From positions 1,723,001 through 1,787,000 of the forward strand of contig NZ_CP141266.1 of NCBI RefSeq assembly GCF_030540775.2: a stretch of DNA of 64,000 bases, read 5' to 3'. The DNA comes from Flavivirga abyssicola. GTDB lineage: Bacteria > Bacteroidota > Bacteroidia > Flavobacteriales > Flavobacteriaceae. The notes below the pieces were generated by a model. The model saw only the letters and a program-made list of their open reading frames with translations, had not been told where the DNA came from and did no database searches. Position 1 is the first letter of the stretch, and each line of letters opens with the position of its first letter. Below, piece after piece: positions 36,846-46,737 of this stretch. Position numbers and translations under genes: made by a program.

Positions 36846-37208
36846 TTACTTTTTACGCTTATCGGTCATTTTTATCGTTACCCTTTCAACATCGCCCCCA
36901 ATAGGTGGGTTTAATTTACTTACCCAAACCGTTGCTTTTTTCACCAATTTATCTTCATTAAAAATTCTATCAAGTATACGCCTGGCCACTGTTTCTAGCA
37001 AATAAGAAGGAATTTCCATTTCTTCTTTAATAATTCGGTTTAAAAACACATAATCAACTGTATCAGATAATTTATCCGTCTTTGCTGAATTTTGCAAATC
37101 GGCTTTAACCTCCAGATCAACACGATAATCACTGCCTATTTTAGTTTCTTCTTTAAGACAACCATGATAGGCAAATACCCTAATATTTTCAACTTTTATA
37201 ATCCCCAT
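36846..37208 (-). CDS. folB: dihydroneopterin aldolase
   Basis: 120 aa, the normal size for FolB, which cleaves dihydroneopterin to 6-hydroxymethyl-dihydropterin in folate synthesis. IIKVENIRVFAYHGCLKEETKIG opens the fold with the usual YHG...E motif; SYLLETVARRILDRIF and ATVWVSKLNPPIGGDVERV follow. It overlaps the end of the upstream zinc-ribbon gene by one base, so the two are translationally linked. Confidence 0.93.
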   Translation of the reverse strand: MGIIKVENIRVFAYHGCLKEETKIGSDYRVDLEVKADLQNSAKTDKLSDTVDYVFLNRIIKEEMEIPSYLLETVARRILDRIFNEDKLVKKATVWVSKLNPPIGGDVERVTIKMTDKRKK

Positions 37209-37417
37209 TAATTTGTAAAGAAATCAAAAACGTTGCTTAATGCACTCGTTTTGGTTTTGTAAAATTCTGTATAGGTGCAACGTTCGCATGTAACGGAAGT
37301 GAATTTCTGATTTTGTATATCAAAAATCTTAGAAAATGTTCCTCCTGTTGCCCTCATTTGACCTATTTTATAAGTTTTGTTATGACATTTTGGACACTCA
37401 TAATTTAAATTTTGCAT
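37208..37417 (-). CDS. small zinc-ribbon protein
   Basis: 69 aa. CPKC near residue 9 and CERC near 44 form a four-Cys zinc ribbon, followed by TYTEFYKTK and a short tail. The family is common in Bacteroidota and often annotated as a nucleic-acid-binding zinc ribbon; its role is unknown. The stop of this gene shares a base with the start of folB. Confidence 0.8.
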   Translation of the reverse strand: MQNLNYECPKCHNKTYKIGQMRATGGTFSKIFDIQNQKFTSVTCERCTYTEFYKTKTSALSNVFDFFTN

Positions 37418-37529
37418 CGGTTAAATATTTAAGAAGTTAATACTATACACCCTATAAGTCTGTATAATTAAAAGTTTGTTACGTTTCTTAAATATGTTAT
37501 CCCAAATATATTTTCAAATGTTCTTAGTG

Positions 37530-37563
37530 TTGGGCTAAAATAACTCGAATTTCCGTAATTTTG
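37530..37563 (+). promoter_or_regulatory. Bacteroidota-type promoter of glnS
   Basis: TTG (37530-37532), a 23-bp spacer and TAATTTTG (37556-37563) fit the TTG-N17-23-TAnnTTTG pattern of Flavobacteriaceae. It lies 31 bp upstream of the glnS start. Confidence 0.6.
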
Positions 37564-37594
37564 GGGTTTATTTAGCTGAAATAAATTAGAAAAA

Positions 37595-39619
37595 ATGTCT
37601 GAAGAAAGAAAACCACTCAATTTTATTGAGCAAATTATAGAAGAAGATTTATCTAATGGCATATCAAAAGACGAGTTGCGTTTTAGATTTCCTCCAGAAC
37701 CTAATGGTTACTTACATATTGGTCACACAAAAGCCATTGGTATTAGTTTTGGTCTAGGTGAAAAATATAACGCACCTGTTAACCTTCGTTTTGATGACAC
37801 AAACCCAGCAAAAGAAGAGCAGGAATATGTAGATGCTATTAAAGAAGATGTTGCTTGGTTAGGCTACAAATGGGATAAAGAATTATTTTCTTCAGATTAC
37901 TTTCAACAACTTTATGATTGGGCCATTGTTCTTATAAAAGAAGGTAAAGCCTATATAGATTCACAATCTAGTGAAGCCATGGCAGAACAAAAAGGAACAC
38001 CAACTCAGCCAGGGGTTGATGGGCCTTTTAGAAATAGAAGTGTTGCTGAAAATTTAGATTTATTTGAGCGCATGAAAAACGGTGAATTCGAAGAAGGTTC
38101 ACATATCCTTCGTGCTAAAATAGATATGCAGCATCCTAACATGCTCATGCGTGATCCGATTATGTATCGTATTTTAAAAAAACATCATCATAGAACAGCA
38201 AACGATTGGTGTATTTACCCTATGTATGATTGGACTCATGGTGAAAGTGATTATATAGAACAAATATCACATTCGCTATGTTCTTTGGAGTTTAAGCCTC
38301 ACAGAGAGCTTTACGATTGGTTTTTAGACCAGGTTGTAGACACATCGCTTATAAGACCTAAACAACGTGAATTTGCACGTTTAAACTTAAGTTACACGAT
38401 TATGAGTAAGCGTAAGCTGCTTCAATTAGTTAATGATGGTGTTGTAAATGGATGGGACGACCCGCGCATGCCTACTATTTCTGGTTTACGTCGTCGCGGC
38501 TATACTCCAAATGCTATTAGAAAATTTGTAGAAACTGTTGGTGTTGCAAAACGAGATAATGTTATTGATGTGTCTCTTTTAGAATTCTGTATTCGAGAAG
38601 ATTTAAATAAAACAGCACCACGAGTAATGGCTGTTCTAGATCCCGTAAAGTTGGTAATTACTAACTATCCTGAAGGTAAAGAAGAATGGTTAGAGGCTGA
38701 AAATAATCAAGAAGATGATAGTGCCGGGTTTAGGAAAGTACCTTTCTCTCGCGAGCTATATATTGAAAAAGATGATTTTAAAGAAGCAGCTGGTAATAAA
38801 TTTTTTAGACTGAAATTAGGCGGTGAGGTTCGTCTTAAAAACGCCTATATAATTAAAGCTGAAAGTGTTAAAAAAGATGTTGATGGAAACATTATTGAAA
38901 TACACTGTACCTATTCCGAAGACACTTCTAGAAAAGTAAAAGGAACATTACATTGGGTGTCCATTAAACACGCTATAAAAGTTGAGGTTAGAGAATACGA
39001 TCGTTTATTCATGGACGAAGCTCCAGATAGTCATCAAGATAAAGACTTTATGGATTTTATAAACCCAAACTCTTTAAAAGTTATTCCAGCTTTTGCTGAG
39101 CCAAGTTTAAAAGAAGCTAAAATAGGCGATAGATTTCAATTTCAACGTTTGGGGTATTTTAATGTGGATAACGATACTGCCTCAGAAAGAATTATATTTA
39201 ACAAAACTGTTGGATTACGTGATTCTTGGGCTAAACAAACCCGTGCTGAGCATAGTCGAAGCAAACCAGCTCAAAATAGTTCTAATCAAAAACAACAAAA
39301 CAACAAATCGCAGCAACCAAAACGAAAAGCGATTGATGTTATTCAACAGTTAGGAAAAAAGTACACAAACTTACCAGAAATAAAACAGCAAAAAATAAAA
39401 GCTGAGATTCAGGAACTTTCTAAAAAGGTAACTTACGAAGAGCTGGAACCTTTGTTTAATACCGCAGCTAAAAAGGTAGGAACCAGAATCGCGGTAGTGC
39501 TTACTTTGGGCGTGTTATTAGAAAACGGACAAGTGAAAAATGACGCTATAAATAATTTTATTGCTAAAGCTCTAGAAGACAAAAACCCATTGTTAGTAGC
39601 TGAGTCTGAGGCCATTTAA
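37595..39619 (+). CDS. glnS: glutaminyl-tRNA synthetase fused to YqeY domain
   Basis: 674 aa. The class I synthetase part (1 to about 560) has PPEPNGYLHIGHTKA (HIGH motif), DWTHGESDYIEQISHSLC and TIMSKRKL (KMSKS-like). It charges tRNA-Gln in the cytoplasm. A Gln/Asn/Lys-rich linker (about 560-585) joins a C-terminal YqeY/GatB-tail domain (AIDVIQQLGKKYTNLPEIKQQ to FIAKALEDKNPLLVAESEAI) that probably improves tRNA binding. This fusion is known in Bacteroidota. It has a good promoter 31 bp upstream. Confidence 0.96.
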   Translation: MSEERKPLNFIEQIIEEDLSNGISKDELRFRFPPEPNGYLHIGHTKAIGISFGLGEKYNAPVNLRFDDTNPAKEEQEYVDAIKEDVAWLGYKWDKELFSSDYFQQLYDWAIVLIKEGKAYIDSQSSEAMAEQKGTPTQPGVDGPFRNRSVAENLDLFERMKNGEFEEGSHILRAKIDMQHPNMLMRDPIMYRILKKHHHRTANDWCIYPMYDWTHGESDYIEQISHSLCSLEFKPHRELYDWFLDQVVDTSLIRPKQREFARLNLSYTIMSKRKLLQLVNDGVVNGWDDPRMPTISGLRRRGYTPNAIRKFVETVGVAKRDNVIDVSLLEFCIREDLNKTAPRVMAVLDPVKLVITNYPEGKEEWLEAENNQEDDSAGFRKVPFSRELYIEKDDFKEAAGNKFFRLKLGGEVRLKNAYIIKAESVKKDVDGNIIEIHCTYSEDTSRKVKGTLHWVSIKHAIKVEVREYDRLFMDEAPDSHQDKDFMDFINPNSLKVIPAFAEPSLKEAKIGDRFQFQRLGYFNVDNDTASERIIFNKTVGLRDSWAKQTRAEHSRSKPAQNSSNQKQQNNKSQQPKRKAIDVIQQLGKKYTNLPEIKQQKIKAEIQELSKKVTYEELEPLFNTAAKKVGTRIAVVLTLGVLLENGQVKNDAINNFIAKALEDKNPLLVAESEAI

Positions 39620-39709
39620 AACATAATTTGAAAAACCTATAAATCACTAAAATAATGATTGTGTTATAATTTTATTTATATTTATATTCTAACTATAACT
39701 AAAATTATT

Positions 39710-40195
39710 ATGGAATTCTTAAACTTTCCAGCAATCATAGTTGCTGCAGTTTCGGCATTAGTTGTCGGATTTATTTGGTACAACCCAAAAGTGTTTGGTA
39801 ACGCTTGGATGCAAGCAGCAGGCATGACAGACGAGCAAGTAAAGGGTGGAAATATGGCTAAGATTTTTGGTTTAGCACTCTTATTCGCTTTCTTATTAGC
39901 AACAGCACTTCCTGGTATTGTAATTCATCAAATGGGTGTTTTTAGTTTAATTGGTGGAGACCCTTCTGTTGCGTTACCATCTTATGATGCTATAATGAAT
40001 GATTATGGTGATGCTTTTAGAACGTTTAAACATGGTGCTTTACATGGTGTTCTTACTGGTGTTTTTATTGCGCTTCCTATTATAGGAACAAACGCTTTAT
40101 TTGAACGCAAAGGCGCCAAATATATTTTTATTAATAGTGGTTATTGGATTGTAACCTTAGGCGTCATGGGAGCCATTATTTGTGGTTGGAAATAA
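39710..40195 (+). CDS. DUF1761 family membrane protein
   Basis: 161 aa from the ATG at 39710; a longer frame from 39659 would add 17 residues ending in a hydrophobic run and is less likely. Four membrane segments are visible, the first with VVGFIWYNPKVFGNAWMQAAGMTDEQV, the hallmark of DUF1761. Function unknown. A strong terminator follows. Confidence 0.85.
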   Translation: MEFLNFPAIIVAAVSALVVGFIWYNPKVFGNAWMQAAGMTDEQVKGGNMAKIFGLALLFAFLLATALPGIVIHQMGVFSLIGGDPSVALPSYDAIMNDYGDAFRTFKHGALHGVLTGVFIALPIIGTNALFERKGAKYIFINSGYWIVTLGVMGAIICGWK

Positions 40196-40222
40196 TCATT
40201 TTGTAAAGTTTTAATATATATA

Positions 40223-40254
40223 AAGACTGAAAATTGTAATTTTCAGTCTTTTTT
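40223..40254. terminator. intrinsic terminator
   Basis: AAGACTGAAAAT (40223-40234) pairs perfectly with ATTTTCAGTCTT (40239-40250) around TGTA and continues into TTTT. Confidence 0.9.
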
Positions 40255-40263
40255 ATTTTCCTA

Positions 40264-41424
40264 TTGAATAAAACATCACACATTTATTACTCTGCTAACA
40301 ACCTTCCAGAAGGTTGGGATGCATTTGTAAAGCATGATATCTTTTTACAAGCAAGCTATTTAAAAGCTTTGGAAGAAGCGTCTCCAAATAATATTCAACT
40401 TTTTTACGTTGGCGTTTTTAATGATGGGCTTTTGGTTGGTGTTGCTATTATTCAACGTGTACAACTATACCTAAAAGACATGTTTAGAAAAACAGAAGTG
40501 TCTTGTTTAAAAGAGTTTTTCCAAAATATCATTTCAAAAATCCTTAAAGGAAATATATTAGTTGTTGGAAACTTAACACATACTGGGCAGCACGCTTTGT
40601 TTTTTGATGAAAACAAGATTACACAATCAGATTTTTTCAATGTCATTTTTGAAGGATTAGATACATTAAGACTAAAAATTAAAGAGACTCAAGGAAAAAA
40701 AATAAGAGCACTAATGCTTAAAGATTTTTTTCTTGAAGACCCTATTCATAAAGATAAAACTACTTTTAATGCTCATAAATTGCATGAGGTTTTTGTCCAA
40801 CCCAATATGATTATGTCTACAAGCTCTAACTGGGTGAAAATTGAAGATTATAAAGCAGACTTAAATAAAAAATACAGAGATCGATATAAACGTGCAAAAA
40901 AGAAATTAGGTGCTATAAAATGCATTGAACTTGATCTGGAGTCTATTAAAACCAATTCAAAAAAACTTCACAATTTATATTTAAACGTTTCTAATAATGC
41001 CAAATTTAACACGTTTATTTTACCAGAAAAGCATTTTTGTATTTTAAAACAAAATTTGAAGGAGCACTTTAAGGTGTTTGGCTATTATCTGGATGATACA
41101 TTGGTAGGGTTTTATACATTAATTTTAAATGGTAAAAACTTAGAAACCTATTTTCTAGGTTATGATAAAGAGCTCCAACATTCTAACCAATTGTATTTAA
41201 ACATGCTTTATGATATGGTGAAATTTGGGATTGAAAATAAATTTTCATCTGTCGTATACGCCAGAACTGCAATGGAAATTAAAAGCTCTATAGGAGCAAA
41301 ACCAAAAGCTATGCTGGTATATTTAAAACATACCAATAGATTTATGAATACGATCTTGAAAGGCGTATTTGGACTCATGAACCCTACTAAAGATTGGGAA
41401 GAACGACATCCTTTTAAAAACTAA
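40264..41424 (+). CDS. GNAT-superfamily (FemAB/BioF2-like) acyltransferase
   Basis: 386 aa starting with TTG at 40264; no nearby in-frame ATG lies upstream. The C-terminal half (NLYLNVSNNAKFNTFILPE, then FKVFGYYLDDTLVGFYTLILNG and TYFLGYDKELQHSNQLYLNMLYDMVKFGIE) has the acetyltransferase_6/FemAB-like pattern; the N-terminal half holds a second GNAT-like fold. There is no signal peptide. Such proteins add amino acids or acyl groups to cell-wall or lipid substrates; the substrate here is unknown. Confidence 0.65.
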   Translation: MNKTSHIYYSANNLPEGWDAFVKHDIFLQASYLKALEEASPNNIQLFYVGVFNDGLLVGVAIIQRVQLYLKDMFRKTEVSCLKEFFQNIISKILKGNILVVGNLTHTGQHALFFDENKITQSDFFNVIFEGLDTLRLKIKETQGKKIRALMLKDFFLEDPIHKDKTTFNAHKLHEVFVQPNMIMSTSSNWVKIEDYKADLNKKYRDRYKRAKKKLGAIKCIELDLESIKTNSKKLHNLYLNVSNNAKFNTFILPEKHFCILKQNLKEHFKVFGYYLDDTLVGFYTLILNGKNLETYFLGYDKELQHSNQLYLNMLYDMVKFGIENKFSSVVYARTAMEIKSSIGAKPKAMLVYLKHTNRFMNTILKGVFGLMNPTKDWEERHPFKN

Positions 41425-41486
41425 ATTGGGTTGCTTTTGTTTGGATGCGTTTATTTTTTCGACCTAAACCATACAAAACAAGTATT

Positions 41487-41990
41487 ATGAAAACGCTAAC
41501 ATTGATTTTATTAGTCTTACCTCTCTGCATTTTTTCGCAGGATATGAATAACGAAAAACTTGATACAATTTATACCACCGTTAGTGATTCCATTCAAGGA
41601 AAACCTGGAGCTTGGCAATTTTTTGTTAAAGAAATTCCTCTTATGTCTATTACAGATACAAACCATAATAGAATGCGAATCATATCTCCAATTGCAGATT
41701 CTAGTAGTTTGAGTGATGAATTAATTAAGGCTGCTTTAGTTGCAAATTTCCACACGGCTTTAGACGTTAAATATGCTGTTTCAGATGGTGTTTTATGGTC
41801 TGTATTTATTCATCCATTAAAGGAATTATCTGAGCATCAAGTAAAAGATGCTGTTAGTCAAGTATATTATGCACATATTAATTTTGGGACAACATTTGCG
41901 AGTACTGCTTTAACATTTCCTGGTAGAGTAAGTGATAGTGATAACGATGTTGAGAAAGAGAAAGAGCAACCTAGGTTTAAAAAGTTGTAG
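41487..41990 (+). CDS. exported hypothetical protein
   Basis: 167 aa from the ATG at 41487, which starts a signal peptide (LILLVLPLCIFSQ); an upstream ATG at 41445 would place 14 basic residues ahead of it. The mature part (GAWQFFVKEIPLMSITDTNHNRMRIISPI, LSDELIKAALVANFHTALDVKYAVSDGVLWSVFIHPLKELSE) looks like a small conserved flavobacterial secreted protein with no family I can name. The acidic/basic tail ends KEKEQPRFKKL. Confidence 0.65.
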   Translation: MKTLTLILLVLPLCIFSQDMNNEKLDTIYTTVSDSIQGKPGAWQFFVKEIPLMSITDTNHNRMRIISPIADSSSLSDELIKAALVANFHTALDVKYAVSDGVLWSVFIHPLKELSEHQVKDAVSQVYYAHINFGTTFASTALTFPGRVSDSDNDVEKEKEQPRFKKL

Positions 41991-42031
41991 TGCTAAAAAA
42001 GCAAGAAGGCTGTCTAAAAATAAAAGGTAAA

Positions 42032-42104
42032 TGTCCGGTTGAGCGCAGTCGAAACCTACTTATTTAATGAGGTGTTTTAGTTCTCGACTGCGCTCGAACG
42101 GACA
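42032..42104. repeat. 73-bp MITE-like palindrome
   Basis: The 21-bp arms at 42032-42052 and 42084-42104 are inverted copies with two mismatches (left starts TGTCCGG, both contain GAGCGCAGTCGA). It lies between convergent genes and contains no ORF. Confidence 0.8.
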
Positions 42105-42127
42105 AAAATTAAACTTCTTTTAATACA

Positions 42128-42655
42128 TTAAATTTCTTCAGTTGTCATTTCGTCCTCGGGAATCTTCAGGCTTGTTTTAAAATCAGGAAATACTAAATCC
42201 ATCATAGCTGTATTTTTTAATTGTTTGGCTTCCATGAAATACCAAAATTTTGCTTCACTATTATAAATTCCAAATAAGTAACTTTTAGATTTTATTCGTT
42301 TATCACCCACAATCATCTGATTAAAACCTTCAATATAACAGCGATATTGATCATCTTCAAAAACAACATCTGAAACTCCTAAAATTTCGGCTTTTTCAAA
42401 AACAAAACCATCTTTTTTCATAGAATCAAACGTCGATTTTAACAAATCAATAGCCTTTTCTTTTCCCCCCATAAGTTCCAAAACACTTGGATAAGTATAG
42501 TCTAAAAGTTTATCAAAATCCATTTTGAGGGTTGCTTGAGAAGCAATTTTAGCATCTCTTAAGGCTGACGCTTTTAATTCTTCTGTAGATTGAGCAAAAG
42601 AAATGCTACCACAAAAGAGTAGTAGCATTAAAATAGTTGAAAATGTTTTATTCAT
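42128..42655 (-). CDS. exported hypothetical protein downstream of SPFH gene
   Basis: 175 aa. Signal peptide residues 1-21 (LLLFCGSISFAQ). The mature part begins with helices (TEELKASALRDAKIASQATLKMDFDKLLDYTYPSVLELMGGKEKAIDLLKS) and then strands, like a SnoaL/NTF2-like fold in secreted proteins. It overlaps the SPFH gene by 8 bp, so it is translated from the same message. Function unknown. Confidence 0.75.
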   Translation of the reverse strand: MNKTFSTILMLLLFCGSISFAQSTEELKASALRDAKIASQATLKMDFDKLLDYTYPSVLELMGGKEKAIDLLKSTFDSMKKDGFVFEKAEILGVSDVVFEDDQYRCYIEGFNQMIVGDKRIKSKSYLFGIYNSEAKFWYFMEAKQLKNTAMMDLVFPDFKTSLKIPEDEMTTEEI

Positions 42656-43580
42656 CTTTGTTTTTGTCTTTTTTATTATTTTTCATGGCCTCACCAATTT
42701 GGTTACTAGCTGTAAAACTAGCCACCATATCATTCAACATTTGACTTCCTGCTTGTGGTGAATTAGGCAATAAAATTAAATTACTATTGGTTTCTTGCCC
42801 TATAGCCTGTAGCGTATCATAATGCTGCGTTACTACTATAAGTGCAGATGCTTCTTGTGAGTTAATACCAACTTTGTTAAGTACTTCAACAGATTCCTCT
42901 AAACCACGCGCAATTTCACGACGTTGATCCGCAATACCTTGACCTTGCAAACGCTTGCTTTCTGCTTCTGCTTTTGCTTTTTCAACAATTAAAATACGAG
43001 CGGCATCACCTTCATATTGTGCAGCCGTTTTTTCTCTATCGGCAGCATTAATTCTATTCATGGCTTCTTTTACCTGAGCATCTGGATCAATATCGGTTAC
43101 TAATGTTTTAATAATATCATAACCATAATCCATCATCGCATCATTTAATTCTGCCTTAACCGCTATAGCTATATCATCCTTTTTAACGAATACATCATCT
43201 AACTTCATTTTTGGCACTTCGGCACGAACCACATCGAATACATATGAAGTAATTTGATCATGTGGGTAATCTAACTTATAAAAAGCATCGAATACTTTTT
43301 CTCTTATTACTTTGTATTGTACAGAGACTTTAAGACGCACAAATACATCATCAAGTGTCTTAGTTTCAATTATAACATCTAATTGTTGAATCTTTAAACT
43401 TAATCGACCGGCAACGCGATCAATGAAAGGAACCTTAAATCTTAATCCGGCATGGCGAATAGCCACAAATTTTCCGAATCGCTCAACTATAGCCGCCGTC
43501 TGTTGTTTAACGGTAAAAATAAATGAAAACAAAAGCAACAATCCTACAATTGTTAAAGGAATGATAGTGAAATAGTTCAT
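42648..43580 (-). CDS. SPFH/band 7 (paraslipin-type) membrane protein
   Basis: 310 aa. One N-terminal membrane helix (IIPLTIVGLLLLFSFIF), then the band 7 domain (RFGKFVAIRHAGLRFKVPFIDRVAGRLSLKIQQLDV) and a long Ala/Glu-rich coiled coil (ADREKTAAQYEGDAARILIVEKAKAEAESKRLQGQGIADQRREIARGLEES spread over 180-235). It resembles QmcA/paraslipin, which forms large membrane-anchored oligomers. The usual NfeD partner is absent; an exported 175-aa protein overlaps its end instead. Confidence 0.93.
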   Translation of the reverse strand: MNYFTIIPLTIVGLLLLFSFIFTVKQQTAAIVERFGKFVAIRHAGLRFKVPFIDRVAGRLSLKIQQLDVIIETKTLDDVFVRLKVSVQYKVIREKVFDAFYKLDYPHDQITSYVFDVVRAEVPKMKLDDVFVKKDDIAIAVKAELNDAMMDYGYDIIKTLVTDIDPDAQVKEAMNRINAADREKTAAQYEGDAARILIVEKAKAEAESKRLQGQGIADQRREIARGLEESVEVLNKVGINSQEASALIVVTQHYDTLQAIGQETNSNLILLPNSPQAGSQMLNDMVASFTASNQIGEAMKNNKKDKNKDE

Positions 43581-43660
43581 AATAAATTAATATAAAATTG
43601 TTAGAAAATAACGAGTTACTAATTTAAGTTATATTTGCACACTTATCCCTATAAATAGTT

Positions 43661-44341
43661 ATGAAAAAACAACTTGTCTTATTAGTAGTCATAGCAACAT
43701 GTTTTGTTACAACAAATTTTGCCCAAAAAGGAAATTATCGAATCTCTAATGGCTTTGGTATTAATGGTGGTATTACCAAGTTTGATATTACTACCAATAA
43801 CTTTGTTACCAAACAAGGAGATGGTTTTTTAGGTGGTTTATCAGCTATGGTTGATATTCCTCACATATGGTACAATATAAGCTATGGTATGCAACTATCT
43901 GAAAGTACTATTGAAATTTTAGGACGACCAGATATAGCCAGTACAGAAGATTCTTTTATTGAATATAAAATGTTTGCTGCCCAATTGGTGTTTCTGGGTC
44001 ATATAAAAGTAATTCCTAAGTATTTTACTATAGATTTAGGTCCTATGCTACAATATAACAGTAAATTAGAGTTTAAAAATAAAGACCAAAAAGGTTATTA
44101 TATAAATAACTACACAAATTTATCTGCTGAGGATATTACTAATATTTCTCAATTTAATTTAAATGGTGCCATAGGTGCTTCTGTAGGTATAAAAAATGTA
44201 AAACTTAAAGCACAATACCTTTATGGTTTTACAAATATTCTGAATAAACTTGAAGACCAGGAGCTGGATGCTACAGGTGGTAATGCACGTTTTAAAGGGA
44301 ATCAAACCATGCTAATTTTTGGCGCGATTGTCTCTTTTTAA
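43661..44341 (+). CDS. outer-membrane beta-barrel protein
   Basis: 226 aa. Signal peptide ends at about residue 21 (CFVTTNFAQ). Alternating strands with glycine-rich turns (GFGINGGITKFDI, GFLGGLSAMVDI, NISYGMQLSE) continue to a final strand TMLIFGAIVSF that ends in Phe, the signature of outer-membrane barrels. It resembles PorT/OMP_b-brl families; a specific role is not evident. TATATTTG at 43630-43637 is a possible -7 box. Confidence 0.8.
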   Translation: MKKQLVLLVVIATCFVTTNFAQKGNYRISNGFGINGGITKFDITTNNFVTKQGDGFLGGLSAMVDIPHIWYNISYGMQLSESTIEILGRPDIASTEDSFIEYKMFAAQLVFLGHIKVIPKYFTIDLGPMLQYNSKLEFKNKDQKGYYINNYTNLSAEDITNISQFNLNGAIGASVGIKNVKLKAQYLYGFTNILNKLEDQELDATGGNARFKGNQTMLIFGAIVSF

Positions 44342-44413
44342 TATTTTGCCAATTCAGTACTCAACTCATTATAGCAAAGTACTAAATCCTTTATAAATTT
44401 AACTAAGAAACCC

Positions 44414-45925
44414 CTATAAAGTGGCTATTGCTGCTTCTATACGTTTAATACTTTCTTTTTTGCCAATCATATACATAATATCGAATACATCGGGGCCTTG
44501 CAAAGCACCCACCAGAGCTAATCGTAGTGGCATCATTACTTTACCAAAACCAATGTCATTATCTGTAATCCAGCCTTTAATTTTGGTTTGAAGGTTTTCT
44601 ACAGAAAAATCTTCAACCGTATTAATTATAGAAACCAACTCCAACATAAGGGCTTTTGTACCTTCTTTGAAAGCCTTTTTTGATGCTTTTTCATCATAAC
44701 TTTTCGGAGCAATAAAAAAGAAATGACTTAAATTCCAGAAATCGGAAATAAATGTAGCGCGTTCTTTTATTAAACCAACAACCATAGCAATATAATTGAC
44801 ATCTATCTCACTTAATTCTGAGTAACTTTTTTTAAACAACTCAGCTAAAACATCATTGTTTTGTTCTTGCATATAATGATGGTTAAACCATTTTATTTTA
44901 TCTGGATCAAAACGTGCTCCTGATTTGTTAACACGACTTAAATCAAAAGCTTCAATAAGTTCATCCAAATTAAAAATTTCTTGTTCAGTTCCAGGGTTCC
45001 AGCCTAAAAATGCCAGAAAATTTACCATAGCTTCCGGAAAATATCCATCCTCTTTATAACCTCTTGAAATGTCGTTGCTTTTAGGGTCCGTCCACTCCAA
45101 AGGAAACACAGGAAATCCTAATTTATCACCATCACGCTTACTTAATTTTCCTTTTCCTGTTGGTTTTAAAATTAATGGCAAATGAGCAAATTCTGGAGCT
45201 TCCCAACCAAAAGCTTTGTATAATTGGTAGTGTAATGCTAAAGATGGTAACCATTCTTCGCCACGAATAACATGTGTGATTTCCATTAAATGATCATCCA
45301 CAATATTTGCTAAATGATAGGTTGGCATCCCATCACTTTTAAACAGGACTTTATCGTCTAAAATATTAGTATCTATTTTTATATCACCACGAATACTATC
45401 TGTTAAATGAAGTGTTTCATCTTGTGGGGATTTAAATCGAATCACATAATCATCACCAGCATCCAATTTAGCTTTAACGTCTTCCGCACTAAGCGATAAG
45501 GAATTACTTAATTTTAAACGGTTATGCCAATTATATATAAACGTTTTCCCTTTTGCTTCGTGATCTTTTCTGTGAAAATCTAACGTTTCAGCAGTATCAA
45601 AAGCATAATAAGCATTGCCTGATGCAATTAATTCATCGGCATATTGTTTGTATAAATGTTTCCGTTCGCTTTGTCTGTAAGGTCCAAATGCTTCATTCTT
45701 CCCTGGTCCCTCGTCATAAGCTATCCCACACCAATTAAGCGCATCAACAATATACTTTTCTGCCCCTTCAACATATCTGTTTTGATCGGTATCTTCTATT
45801 CTAAGAACAAAAGTTCCATGATTTTTTTTTGCAAATAAATAGTTGAATAAAGCTGTACGAACACCGCCTATATGTAAAGGTCCTGTTGGGCTTGGTGCAA
45901 AACGCACACGAACATTTTTGGTCAT
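44414..45925 (-). CDS. gltX: glutamyl-tRNA synthetase
   Basis: 503 aa class I synthetase charging tRNA-Glu. FAPSPTGPLHIGGVRTALF carries the HIGH motif and GKGKLSKRDGDKLGFPVFPL the KMSKS motif (about residue 265). IEDTDQNRYVEGAEKY and HLANIVDDHLMEITHVIRGEEWLPS are also diagnostic. The C-terminal anticodon-binding helices end LRLALVGALQGPDVFDIMYMIGK. It is a single gene convergent with the barrel gene; a 1.1-kb gene-free stretch lies upstream of its start. Confidence 0.97.
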   Translation of the reverse strand: MTKNVRVRFAPSPTGPLHIGGVRTALFNYLFAKKNHGTFVLRIEDTDQNRYVEGAEKYIVDALNWCGIAYDEGPGKNEAFGPYRQSERKHLYKQYADELIASGNAYYAFDTAETLDFHRKDHEAKGKTFIYNWHNRLKLSNSLSLSAEDVKAKLDAGDDYVIRFKSPQDETLHLTDSIRGDIKIDTNILDDKVLFKSDGMPTYHLANIVDDHLMEITHVIRGEEWLPSLALHYQLYKAFGWEAPEFAHLPLILKPTGKGKLSKRDGDKLGFPVFPLEWTDPKSNDISRGYKEDGYFPEAMVNFLAFLGWNPGTEQEIFNLDELIEAFDLSRVNKSGARFDPDKIKWFNHHYMQEQNNDVLAELFKKSYSELSEIDVNYIAMVVGLIKERATFISDFWNLSHFFFIAPKSYDEKASKKAFKEGTKALMLELVSIINTVEDFSVENLQTKIKGWITDNDIGFGKVMMPLRLALVGALQGPDVFDIMYMIGKKESIKRIEAAIATL

Positions 45926-46145
45926 GTTTTATAAATTTGTTTGCAAAGATACAGATAAGCTATAATAGAAAAATACCAACGCAGAGATTTTTAGTAATCG
46001 CTCTATTCAAATTCTTAAGCTAATAAAGAATTTCTTGAAACGAACTACTCTCGAGGCAGAGCCGTAAACTGATAGCTACAGTGTATCCACATCTTAAAAA
46101 AATCATTATTTACTTTTCTTTGCCCGTCCAAAGAAAAGTAACAAA

Positions 46146-46165
46146 CCTGCCTGCCGGCAGGCAGG
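46146..46165. repeat. perfect 20-bp palindrome
   Basis: CCTGCCTGCC followed directly by GGCAGGCAGG. GC-rich in an AT-rich setting, so it is likely part of an interspersed repeat. Confidence 0.75.
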
Positions 46166-46737
46166 AGAAAAGACGCCCCTTCGATAGGAATTTCTTCTTT
46201 TGCTAAGCTCAAGAAGAACCAAGCACAAAACTTCGACGTCGCTCAAATGCGTCATCCCATACTATGCTCCTGGATTTCGAAGCTTTTGTCCTTTATTTTT
46301 ACGAAGGGTCTGGGCTTACCTAATGGTCATTTCTTAACGAGCACCTTAGACTCTTTTTTATAATCCTCTATTTAAATGTTCAAAAGTGGGGCTATGTGCC
46401 GCTCTTCTGGAGGTGTTGGGGCTTCTACCTGTATAGATATAACATCATCACGATACAACTTTTTTAATATTATTTATGACTAGTCTAGGCAATATTTTTG
46501 GGTACATAGTAGCTGCCGACAGGCATGTCCACGAGAATGACAACTTCAACGAAAATCCTGAAGCAGAGCCTCGGGGAATTCTTAAACTAATAAATAATAG
46601 CATAAGTTTTTAAGATATAATCTCATTGAATACTTAATTATAGCTTCTTAAGACCTTTTTATTATTATTCATATAAAAACAAAAGACCAAAATAATTGAA
46701 AGCTTATACATTTATAGTGTTGAGAAACAAATTGTAA

